Source of the DNA: Alphaproteobacteria bacterium
GTDB taxonomy: Bacteria; Pseudomonadota; Alphaproteobacteria; RF32; CAG-239
Direction of reading: 5' to 3'
Length of the DNA: 9,798 bases
Assembly (NCBI GenBank): GCA_017645485.1
Contig: JAGCOI010000157.1
Coordinates: 1-9,798, forward strand
Of the stretch, positions 1 to 5,925 are shown piece by piece. Position 1 is the stretch's first letter. Every line of letters begins with the position of its first letter. The position numbers and the translations under genes were made by a program. The notes beneath the pieces were generated by a model that saw nothing but the letters and a program-made list of their open reading frames with translations, ran no database searches and was not told the DNA's origin.

Positions 1-35
1 AGATTAGTCAACCGTTTTCAACACCTGTTATCATT

Positions 36-78
36 TTGTATAAAGTTTCAGACTTCATTGACAGGATACTTTATACAA
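36..78. repeat. 11-bp perfect inverted repeat flanking the mutY -35 element
   Basis: TTGTATAAAGT at 36-46 is the exact reverse complement of ACTTTATACAA at 68-78, with 21 bases between. The arm centres are 32 bp apart, about three helical turns, so a protein bound to both arms would sit on one face of the DNA. The -35 hexamer of the predicted mutY promoter (58-63) lies between the arms and the right arm lies in the spacer. An operator is the natural reading. The left arm could also be part of a divergent promoter for a gene beyond the left edge. Confidence 0.5.
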
Positions 79-86
79 TGTATAAA
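58..86 (+). promoter_or_regulatory. Predicted sigma-70-type promoter of mutY
   Basis: TTGACA (58-63), a 17-base spacer and TATAAA (81-86) match the consensus almost exactly. Transcription would start near base 93, which is the A of the chosen mutY ATG, so the mRNA is probably leaderless. The promoter also overlaps the alternative upstream starts (TTG at 36, ATG at 78), which argues against them. Confidence 0.55.
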
Positions 87-92
87 ACAGCT

Positions 93-1085
93 ATGCAAAA
101 CGAATTTTCAAAATTGCTTTTGAGTTGGTATCAAAAAAACGGACGTGATTTACCATGGCGGCATAAAGGCGGTGCACACCCGAATCCTTATATTGTTCTT
201 GTTTCCGAATTAATGTTGCAACAAACAACCGTTCAAACCGTTTTATCCTATTTTGAACGCTTTATAACCCGTTTCCCGACCGTTCAAAGCTTAGCTCAGG
301 CATCTCAGGAAGAAGTCAACCTGTATTGGCAGGGTCTCGGATATTACACGCGCGCCCGTTCACTTAAACAAAGCGCCGAAATCATTATGAACGATTTTAA
401 CGGCATTTTTCCGAACAACAAAGAAGATGTTTTAAGGCTGAAAGGGCTCGGACCATATACTGTAGCAAGCTTTCTTGCGCTTGCTTTCAACGCACCTGAA
501 ACGGTTGTTGACGGCAATGTCATACGCATTATCTGCCGTCTGTACCATTTAACCCGACCGTTTGATGAAATTATGCCTGAAATAAGATTTAAGGCCGAGG
601 CTTTAACAAACACCGATAATGCTGCAGATTATGCTTCCGCCATCATGGATTTGGGTGCAACCGTCTGCACGCAAAAAAAACCGATGTGCGCAATCTGTCC
701 GGTGCAAAAGTTTTGCACATCAAAAAACGCACCGGATATAGAGCAAATTCCCATAAGAAAGAAAATGCTGAAAAAAGAATTTAACGGTTACGTTTACCTT
801 ATCACAAACAATAAGGGCGAAATTTTTATCAGAAAGCGCACCGAAAAAGGTCTGCTTCACGGGCTTTACGAATTTCCGTGGTCCGAAAACAAGCTGTTTT
901 TAAATGCACAAGAAACCGCCCGAAACGTAACGCATATTTTCACACATATCCGCATGCATTTGAAAATTTGTACATTATCGACCGACCATATTAATCTTGA
1001 CGGCTTTTTTGTTCCAAAAGATAAGCTTCAAAATTATGCTTTTTCAACACTTATGCAAAAAGTCATCAAAAAAGAGCTTTTTTGA
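93..1085 (+). CDS. mutY: Adenine DNA glycosylase MutY
   Basis: MutY removes adenine mispaired with 8-oxoguanine (base excision repair, GO system). The 330-residue protein has the full family layout. The catalytic Glu is in the SELMLQQT segment (E39). A helix-hairpin-helix lies at about 115-133 (LKGLGPYTVASFLALAF), followed by the catalytic Asp in VVDGN (D140). The iron-sulphur cluster loop has spacing C-x6-C-x2-C-x5-C (C192, C199, C202, C208). A NUDIX-like C-terminal domain from about 228 has the LLHGLYEFPW segment and an FTH motif (F283-H285) of the type used for 8-oxoG recognition. I chose the ATG at 93 because it gives the usual MutY N-terminus and coincides with the predicted transcription start. 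Upstream TTG 36 or ATG 78 would lie in or on the promoter, and no good Shine-Dalgarno favours them. Length is normal for the family. Confidence 0.95.
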   Translation: MQNEFSKLLLSWYQKNGRDLPWRHKGGAHPNPYIVLVSELMLQQTTVQTVLSYFERFITRFPTVQSLAQASQEEVNLYWQGLGYYTRARSLKQSAEIIMNDFNGIFPNNKEDVLRLKGLGPYTVASFLALAFNAPETVVDGNVIRIICRLYHLTRPFDEIMPEIRFKAEALTNTDNAADYASAIMDLGATVCTQKKPMCAICPVQKFCTSKNAPDIEQIPIRKKMLKKEFNGYVYLITNNKGEIFIRKRTEKGLLHGLYEFPWSENKLFLNAQETARNVTHIFTHIRMHLKICTLSTDHINLDGFFVPKDKLQNYAFSTLMQKVIKKELF

Positions 1086-1089
1086 TTTT
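1065..1089 (+). terminator. Possible intrinsic terminator overlapping the mutY stop codon
   Basis: ATCAAAAAAG (1065-1074) and CTTTTTTGAT (1077-1086) are perfect 10-base arms around a 2-base centre, so the RNA would fold with a small GAGC-type loop. TTTT (1086-1089) follows. The TGA stop lies inside the right arm. The stem is A/U-rich and the U tract short, so termination may be weak. Confidence 0.4.
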
Positions 1090-1134
1090 AATCCTGTTTT
1101 TCATTAAAATATGTTGAGGATAAAGAAAAATTTA

Positions 1135-1163
1135 TTGCATATTTTTTTATGTTTTGATATTAA
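1135..1163 (+). promoter_or_regulatory. Possible secY-adk promoter
   Basis: TTGCAT (1135-1140), a 17-base spacer and TATTAA (1158-1163) form a fair sigma-70-like promoter in the 147-base mutY-secY gap. It would give a leader of about 60 nt that begins with the palindrome at 1175-1192. The region is very AT-rich, so chance matches are likely. Confidence 0.35.
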
Positions 1164-1174
1164 ATAATGCAAAG

Positions 1175-1192
1175 CGGATTTTTAAAAATCCG
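1175..1192. repeat. 18-bp perfect palindrome in the secY leader
   Basis: CGGATTTTTAAAAATCCG reads the same on both strands. As RNA it can form a 7-bp stem with a UUAA loop, 40 bases before the secY ATG. It may be an operator, a 5'-end hairpin that stabilises or regulates the mRNA, or a second transcription stop after mutY. Confidence 0.5.
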
Positions 1193-1232
1193 ATATTTTG
1201 ACGTGAAAATTTAAAAGTAAAAGGAAATAAAT

Positions 1233-2585
1233 ATGGTATCTATGGCAGAAAGAATGGCCGCAAACCTTGATATGTCGGCTTTTTCAAAAGCGGAAGATTT
1301 GAAAAAAAGATTATGGTTCACAATTTTGGCACTGATTGTTTTCAGACTTGGCACATTTATCCCGTTGCCCGGTATTGATGCAGGTATTTTAGCTGAAGTA
1401 TTCTCGCAACATTCGGGCGGCATTTTAGGCATGTTCAATATGTTTTCCGGCGGTGCGCTTTCGCGTATGACCATTTTTGCCTTAAACATTTTCCCGTATA
1501 TTTCGGCCTCCATTATCATTCAACTCGGACAAAGTGTTATTCCGTCGTTGATGGCTCTTAAAAAAGAAGGCGAAGCCGGGCACAGAAAAGTAACGCACTA
1601 CACTAAAGTTTTAACCGTTTTAATCACGATTATCCAAGGTTATGGTATTGCTGTCGGCTTAGAAAGCATTACCGGTGGCACGGGTGCTTCTGCGGTTGTT
1701 ATTCCGAGTTTTGTTTTCCGTTTTACAACTGTTGTTTCTCTTGTCGGCGGCACCATGTTCGTTGTTTGGCTTGGAGATCAGATAACTTCGCGCGGTGTCG
1801 GTAACGGTTCGTCTCTTATCATTACCGTCGGTATTATTGCCAACATTCCGGCAGCATTAGCGCGCACTTTCGAACTTGGCAGAATCGGCTCAATGTCTAT
1901 GGCTGTTATTGCCCTCTTGCTCGTTATGGCACTTGCTTTGGTTTATGTTATTGTTTTTGTTGAACGTGCTCAACGCAAAATTGTTATTCAATACCCGAAG
2001 CGTCAAGTCGGTATGCGTATGACGGCAGCCGAAAGTTCTCATTTACCGTTAAAGATTAACCCGACAGGCGTTATTCCGCCGATTTTCGCAAGCTCTCTGT
2101 TATTATTGCCTATGACTATTGCTAATTTCTCGGCTCAAAGCGGTCCGTCATGGGTTCAAACCTTAAATCAATGGCTCAGCCACGGACAACCCTTATATTT
2201 GTGCTTGTATGCGTTGCTGATTGTGTTTTTCTCATTTTTCTATACAGCCGTGGTGTTTAACCCCGAAGAAACGGCAGATAATTTGAAAAAACACGGTGGC
2301 TTTATCGCCGGCATCCGCCCCGGTAACAGCACAGCCGAATATTTAGATTATGTTATTACGCGTTTAACGGTTTTAGGTGCGGCTTATTTAACGGCTCTTT
2401 GCATTTTGCCTGAAATTTTAATTGCAAAACTTTCCGTTCCGTTTGTTTTGGGCGGCACAACACTTTTAATCGTCGTACAGGTAACGATGGATTTCATGAC
2501 GCAGGTTCAGTCACATCTTATTGCTTATCAATATGAAGGACTGATTAAAAAAGCTGCTATTGTTAACCAAAAAAGAAAAAGATAA
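1233..2585 (+). CDS. secY: Preprotein translocase subunit SecY
   Basis: SecY is the channel subunit of the SecYEG inner-membrane translocon. It exports unfolded proteins such as the LRR protein and the transglycosylase encoded nearby, and inserts membrane proteins. The 450-residue product has the normal length and about ten hydrophobic segments. Recognisable family stretches are the first helix ending in FIPLPGIDA, an SRMTIFALNIFPYISASII segment, the LPLKINPTGVIPPIFASS region, and the cytoplasmic FNPEETADNLKKHGGFIAGIRPG loop whose conserved Arg contacts SecA and the ribosome. The basic C-terminus ends in KRKR. An AAGGAA Shine-Dalgarno lies about 7 bases before the ATG at 1233. adk follows after one base. 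Upstream sits mutY, not the usual rplO, so the gene is separated from the spc ribosomal operon. Confidence 0.97.
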   Translation: MVSMAERMAANLDMSAFSKAEDLKKRLWFTILALIVFRLGTFIPLPGIDAGILAEVFSQHSGGILGMFNMFSGGALSRMTIFALNIFPYISASIIIQLGQSVIPSLMALKKEGEAGHRKVTHYTKVLTVLITIIQGYGIAVGLESITGGTGASAVVIPSFVFRFTTVVSLVGGTMFVVWLGDQITSRGVGNGSSLIITVGIIANIPAALARTFELGRIGSMSMAVIALLLVMALALVYVIVFVERAQRKIVIQYPKRQVGMRMTAAESSHLPLKINPTGVIPPIFASSLLLLPMTIANFSAQSGPSWVQTLNQWLSHGQPLYLCLYALLIVFFSFFYTAVVFNPEETADNLKKHGGFIAGIRPGNSTAEYLDYVITRLTVLGAAYLTALCILPEILIAKLSVPFVLGGTTLLIVVQVTMDFMTQVQSHLIAYQYEGLIKKAAIVNQKRKR

Positions 2586-2586
2586 A

Positions 2587-3249
2587 ATGCAAAAACCGAT
2601 ACGCATTGTTTTAACGGGCGCGCCGGGGTGCGGAAAAGGCACTCAGGCGCGTATTTTGCGCGATAAATTCAATTTATGTCACCTCTCAACGGGGGAAATG
2701 TTGCGTGCCGAAGCACAAAAAGATACCCCGCTCGGGCGTAATTTAAAAGCCGCTTTAGACAGGGGTGAGTTTGCAACCGATGACATGATTATTGAAATGG
2801 TCTCGTCCAGAATTGAAGAGCAGGATTGTGCAAACGGCTTTATTTTAGATGGTTTTCCGCGCACCCTGCCCCAAGCCGAAGCTTTGGAAAAAATCTTACA
2901 AGAAAAAAACATCGCCCTTAATGCCGTCATTGAAATTCAAGTGCCGGACGAAATCATTATGGAACGCATTTTAGGCAGATATACATGCGCGAACTGCGGC
3001 GAAGGTTATCATGATAAAAACTTAAAACCAAAAGTTTACGGTGTGTGCGATAAATGCGGCGGCACTGAATTTGTGCGCCGCACGGATGACAACAGACAAA
3101 CGGTTAAAAATCGCCTGATTAACTACCGAAAACTGACTTATCCGACCATTCCGTATTTTGAACAACTCGGCTTGCTTTATACTGTTGACGGCACCGGCTC
3201 AATCGAAGGCACCTCCAAAAAAATCATTGAAATCTTGGGCTTAAATTAG
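2587..3249 (+). CDS. adk: Adenylate kinase, zinc-LID type
   Basis: Adenylate kinase interconverts ATP + AMP and two ADP in the cytoplasm. The 220-residue protein has the P-loop GAPGCGKGT (11-19), the AMP-site segment LSTGEMLR (33-40), the FILDGFPRT motif (86-93) and the LID arginine segment RRTDDN (164-169). The LID is the long form with a four-cysteine metal site (C134, C137, C154, C157), so it probably binds structural zinc. The ATG at 2587 follows the secY stop by one base, indicating translational coupling. A TTG at 2560 would overlap secY and add an unusual basic extension, so I rejected it. The secY-adk order is ancestral, but rpsM does not follow here. The next gene is convergent and only 3 bases away. 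Confidence 0.97.
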   Translation: MQKPIRIVLTGAPGCGKGTQARILRDKFNLCHLSTGEMLRAEAQKDTPLGRNLKAALDRGEFATDDMIIEMVSSRIEEQDCANGFILDGFPRTLPQAEALEKILQEKNIALNAVIEIQVPDEIIMERILGRYTCANCGEGYHDKNLKPKVYGVCDKCGGTEFVRRTDDNRQTVKNRLINYRKLTYPTIPYFEQLGLLYTVDGTGSIEGTSKKIIEILGLN

Positions 3250-3252
3250 CCC

Positions 3253-4071
3253 TTATTTATAGCGTATCATCACTTTGTTTTTCTTGCTCGTGACCTTGTT
3301 TGCTTCATCTACGGTATAAATACGCTTTTTGGCATAATCACCCGATAAAATATCGTTTGCGCTGTTATACCACCGGTTATTGTAAAAAAATTGCCCGTTT
3401 GAACTTGCCTGATAGGTAGTTACTTTAACATCAGCCCCATTATCTTTTCGCCATTTAAGAACTTGAGCACACTGATCTGCAATAGATTCTTCGCAATAAA
3501 GATTTTTAATGGAACTTCTGTTCCAATAGTCTCCGTTATGACCAAAAGCACTGGATGATATTGATGTGACACCGGCAGGAATAACTAAATCCGTAATTTT
3601 GGTATTTGCAAAAGTTTCCGTTGCAATACTTGTTAAACCTTCCGGCAACGCATTGATTTCTTTTAAGGTTGAAATGGCAAAAGCAAATTTACCGATAGAT
3701 GTCACGGTACTCGGTATTTCTAAACTTGTAATCCTGGTACCGTGAAAAGATTCTCCTTCGATAGTTTTTAAGCCTTCTGGAAGTGAAACGGATGTAACAG
3801 ACGTCATATCTTCAAAAGCACTATATCCAATATTTGTAATACCTTCTTGAATATCTATTTTTGTAATATTCTGCCCGTACCAAGGTGAACCCTGTCTGAC
3901 ATAAGATTGCACGCTAGCCGGTTTTGTTTCATCAATCGGTTTTACTGTCAAAACATTGTTTTCAATGGTATAGGTGCAATTAGGTCCGCATGAGGGAAAT
4001 GTCGCCTCTTGGGCGTTTGCACTCAATGGAAACAGACTTAAAATGCTGAATATAAAAACTTGTTTTTTCAT
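3253..4071 (-). CDS. Secreted BspA-like leucine-rich-repeat protein
   Basis: This is a predicted 272-residue exported protein. A signal peptide (about 1-20, MKKQVFIFSILSLFPLSANA) is followed by a short two-cysteine segment (C28, C32). About five LRR_5/TpLRR-type repeats of 22-23 residues (about 69-180) carry the family signature 'I-x-E-G-V/I-T-x-I-G-x-x-A-F'. Further segments include C193 and C201. A tail ends in KRIYTVDEANKV (249-260) and a basic NKVMIRYK (265-272). BspA-type repeats occur in surface proteins of host-associated microbes and often mediate adhesion; the ligand cannot be read from sequence. I chose ATG 4071 because GGGAG (4084-4080) lies 8 bases upstream and the signal peptide starts there. 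ATG 4086 lies before that Shine-Dalgarno. The gene is preceded by a structured leader with a terminator, which suggests conditional expression. Confidence 0.8.
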   Translation of the reverse strand: MKKQVFIFSILSLFPLSANAQEATFPSCGPNCTYTIENNVLTVKPIDETKPASVQSYVRQGSPWYGQNITKIDIQEGITNIGYSAFEDMTSVTSVSLPEGLKTIEGESFHGTRITSLEIPSTVTSIGKFAFAISTLKEINALPEGLTSIATETFANTKITDLVIPAGVTSISSSAFGHNGDYWNRSSIKNLYCEESIADQCAQVLKWRKDNGADVKVTTYQASSNGQFFYNNRWYNSANDILSGDYAKKRIYTVDEANKVTSKKNKVMIRYK

Positions 4072-4079
4072 CTTGAAAT

Positions 4080-4084
4080 CTCCC
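4080..4084 (-). promoter_or_regulatory. Shine-Dalgarno of the LRR gene, with complementary upstream element
   Basis: GGGAG on the minus strand, 8 bases before ATG 4071, fixes the start codon. The larger word TGGGAG (4085-4080) is exactly complementary to CTCCCA in the leader (4130-4125), so the ribosome site could be masked by pairing. Confidence 0.55.
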
Positions 4085-4095
4085 ATTCATCAAAT

Positions 4096-4126
4096 AAAAA
4101 AACACTTTGAAAAAAAATCCAAAGTG
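4096..4126 (-). terminator. Intrinsic terminator between the leader/RNA and the LRR gene
   Basis: On the minus strand CACTTTG (4126-4120) pairs perfectly with CAAAGTG (4109-4103) across a 10-base loop. Seven T follow (4102-4096). It ends 11 bases before the LRR Shine-Dalgarno, so termination here would prevent LRR expression. It could also simply end an independent small RNA, or transcription reading through from rlmE. Confidence 0.65.
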
Positions 4127-4257
4127 GGAGCTGAAAAACTGTAACTGCACAGATAGACTCATTCGCCGCAAAAATGCGCTTATTTCGCCTGCTCCCTAAG
4201 CCAAGGAGCTATGCAGTTAAAGGTGTTTTTCAAGCACCATAACCATTTCGGTTACGT
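4096..4257 (-). ncRNA. Structured 5' leader of the LRR gene, or an independent small RNA
   Basis: About 160 nt lie between a strong minus-strand promoter and an intrinsic terminator. In order on the RNA: a UAACC/GGUUA hairpin (4254-4240); a weak GGUG/CACC hairpin (4238-4222); then an 8-bp closing stem UGCAGUUA-type (4219-4212 with 4149-4142). The closing stem encloses two hairpins, GCUCC/GGAGC (4209-4191) and CGCA/UGCG with a four-base loop (4178-4167). The closing stem plus two hairpins makes a three-way junction, as in many riboswitch aptamers. The terminator follows. I do not recognise the class: it lacks the hallmark sequences of SRP RNA, RNase P RNA, tmRNA and 6S RNA known to me. Position just upstream of the LRR Shine-Dalgarno favours a cis-acting leader; a trans-acting small RNA is the alternative. 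Confidence 0.5.
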
Positions 4258-4262
4258 TATGG
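4237..4262. repeat. 7-bp inverted repeat over the leader transcription start
   Basis: CCATAAC (4237-4243) and GTTATGG (4256-4262) are exact reverse complements 12 bases apart. The right arm abuts the -10 box (4263-4268) and covers the expected start point, a classic repressor position. A nested TAACC/GGTTA pair (4240-4244, 4250-4254) would form the first RNA hairpin instead. Confidence 0.4.
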
Positions 4263-4292
4263 AGTATAGCATAATATACTGCAAAATATCAA
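4263..4292 (-). promoter_or_regulatory. Extended -10 promoter of the LRR leader/RNA
   Basis: On the minus strand TTGATA (4292-4287), an 18-base spacer and TATACT (4268-4263) form a strong sigma-70-type promoter. TG sits one base before the -10 hexamer, giving the extended -10 form TGnTATACT. Start of transcription is expected near 4257. It lies about 20 bases beyond the rlmE stop. Confidence 0.6.
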
Positions 4293-4310
4293 GAAAAAAA
4301 TTGTAAAAGA

Positions 4311-5006
4311 TTAGTCCTGTTTTTTAAAACCTTGTGCCACAACATAAGTTTCAGGCGAAGTCGTCCGGCTTGCGTCCGGTTTAAAGTGCGAAACTTTTGC
4401 AAAATTCTTTTTCATATCGGCAAGTAAATTTCCTTCCGCACCACCCTGAAATACTTTTGCAATAAAAATCCCGTTCGGCGCCAAAACTTCTTTGGCAAAG
4501 TTATAGGCCGCTTCCACAAGCGCAATCGTTCGTAAATGGTCTGTTTGTTGATGTCCCGTTGTATTGGCAGCCATATCACTCATCACCACATCCGCAGGCC
4601 CTTTTAGCAGTGCTTTTAATTTTTCGGGGGCATCTTCCGATGTAAAATCCTGACATATCAAGGTTGCCCCCTCTATGGGTGCGGCTTCCAAAATATCAAT
4701 ACCGACAATCTGCCCTGTACCGCCTAATTTTTGAACCGCAATTTGAGTCCAACCGCCAGGTGCACACCCCAAATCAACAATGACCTTGCCTTTTGCTAAA
4801 AAGTTATATTTTTCATTGAGTTGAATCAGCTTAAATGCGGCACGAGAGCGATATCCGGCACGTTTTGCCTCACTTACATACGGATCGTTTAATTGCCGCT
4901 CAAGCCATCTGTTTGAGGATGTTTTACGATACTTTGATGTTTTAACCCTAACCGTTAATCCTTTACGTCCGCGAATAATTTTGGCGGACTTTGTCATTTT
5001 ACCCAT
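4311..5006 (-). CDS. rlmE: 23S rRNA 2'-O-ribose uridine methyltransferase RlmE (RrmJ/FtsJ)
   Basis: RlmE methylates the 2'-O of U2552 in the 23S rRNA A-loop, a late step of 50S assembly, using S-adenosylmethionine. The 231-residue protein has motif I as DLGCAPGGW (78-86) and the complete K-D-K-E catalytic set: K59 in SRAAFKL, D144 in MSDMAAN, K184 in FIAKVFQG and E219 in SPETYVV. It is somewhat longer than the E. coli enzyme because of a basic N-terminal extension (about 1-28). The ATG at 5006 has a GGAG Shine-Dalgarno 7 bases upstream and overlaps the end of the preceding Ppx/GppA gene by 8 bases, so the two are translationally coupled. The Ppx/GppA-RlmE pairing is familiar from alphaproteobacteria. 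It is the last gene of the ccrM operon. Confidence 0.95.
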   Translation of the reverse strand: MGKMTKSAKIIRGRKGLTVRVKTSKYRKTSSNRWLERQLNDPYVSEAKRAGYRSRAAFKLIQLNEKYNFLAKGKVIVDLGCAPGGWTQIAVQKLGGTGQIVGIDILEAAPIEGATLICQDFTSEDAPEKLKALLKGPADVVMSDMAANTTGHQQTDHLRTIALVEAAYNFAKEVLAPNGIFIAKVFQGGAEGNLLADMKKNFAKVSHFKPDASRTTSPETYVVAQGFKKQD

Positions 5007-5925
5007 GGCACAACTCCTCTATCATGGCATCTAATGCCCCCTTATAAGACACAATCACATTATCAAAATTCAATGTTGTAAATATTGCCTTAAAAATAAC
5101 GGCCGCCGCCACAAAAACGGGGGCCCTGTTTTCACCGATATACGGGCTGTTTTTTCGTTGTTCCATATTCATGGCGCAAACTTTTTGCACAACAGCATCA
5201 ATATCTGTTTTATTCATAACCTCGCCGTCATTTTTTTCGCGTTCATATTTTTCTTGTTTTTTAACCATTGAACACAACCTCAAAGGCGTACTTGAAATAG
5301 CTATCAAACAACTGTCTTTTTTATATTTTTCAAGCTCGGATGATTTAATAAAATCTTCAACATACGCCATAATATCATTTCGAAGCTTTATCGCATTTTG
5401 CGGGCTAAATTCCTCTAAGGCATATGCTTCTGCGGCATTACGCGCGCCCCAAGGTATGGATACGGTATGTAAAATATCTGTTTTTTGTGTATTTCTTGCA
5501 AGCGTTATTTCGGTAGATGCTCCGCCCAAATCATATACAACCGCATAATCAAACCCTTTTGCATGCGAAATTGCACCTTTTAAGTTTAATCTTGCTTCTT
5601 CAAGAGGCTCAATAATTTCCAGTTCAATATTTGTCTTATCTTTAATCATTGCACAAAATTTGTCTGCATTTGATGCTCGCCTGCACGCTTCCGTTGCCAC
5701 GGCGCGATATTTGCCGACCTCATATTTTTTCATTTGCTCTGCAAATTTATCAAAAGCATTTAAGCTGCGCTCAAAAGAACCTTCGCTCAAAAAACCTGTT
5801 TGAAATATCCCCTCACCCAATTTTGTGGCTTTTGCGTCTTTATATAAAATTTTGCCGTCCGCATCGGCAATACATACACGGCATGAATTTGATCCTAAAT
5901 CAATGCATGCTATATTTTTTCTCAT
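4999..5925 (-). CDS. Ppx/GppA family phosphatase, second (short, divergent) paralogue
   Basis: The family hydrolyses inorganic polyphosphate and/or pppGpp with an ASKHA (actin-like) fold. The 308-residue protein has the first phosphate motif DLGSNS (9-14), a TEACRR segment (78-83), the acidic EPLEEARL segment (106-113) with the family's catalytic Glu region, and the second phosphate loop YDLGGASTEI (131-140). Only the N-terminal Ppx/GppA unit is present; the C-terminal HD-like domain of the long E. coli enzymes is missing, as is common in alphaproteobacteria. The second loop reads GGAS where the neighbouring paralogue has GGGS, so activity or specificity may differ. The start ATG 5925 has AGGA 6 bases upstream. 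It overlaps the upstream paralogue by 26 bases and rlmE by 8. Polyphosphatase versus pppGpp phosphatase cannot be decided from sequence. Confidence 0.88.
   Translation of the reverse strand: MRKNIACIDLGSNSCRVCIADADGKILYKDAKATKLGEGIFQTGFLSEGSFERSLNAFDKFAEQMKKYEVGKYRAVATEACRRASNADKFCAMIKDKTNIELEIIEPLEEARLNLKGAISHAKGFDYAVVYDLGGASTEITLARNTQKTDILHTVSIPWGARNAAEAYALEEFSPQNAIKLRNDIMAYVEDFIKSSELEKYKKDSCLIAISSTPLRLCSMVKKQEKYEREKNDGEVMNKTDIDAVVQKVCAMNMEQRKNSPYIGENRAPVFVAAAVIFKAIFTTLNFDNVIVSYKGALDAMIEELCHG

Noticed and set aside
1..57. Divergent minus-strand gene start at the left edge
   Set aside because: All three minus-strand frames hit stops within the first 57 bases, so no coding start is visible here. 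A gene further left remains possible.
1211..1519. Minus-strand frame over the secY start
   Set aside because: Shadow of secY; it would also run through the secY Shine-Dalgarno region.
3980..4171. Minus-strand reading frame through the leader, rich in Phe
   Set aside because: The Phe run comes from the T tracts of the terminator. The frame overlaps the LRR gene out of frame and no Shine-Dalgarno serves it, so a leader-peptide attenuator is not supported.
4142..4219. Possible 6S, SRP, tmRNA or RNase P RNA
   Set aside because: The hallmark sequences of these RNAs are missing and the 5' and 3' ends do not pair as in 6S RNA.
5171..5548. 125-codon plus-strand frame inside the second ppx/gppA gene
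   Set aside because: It is the antisense shadow of a well-supported gene, with no family resemblance and no start signal.
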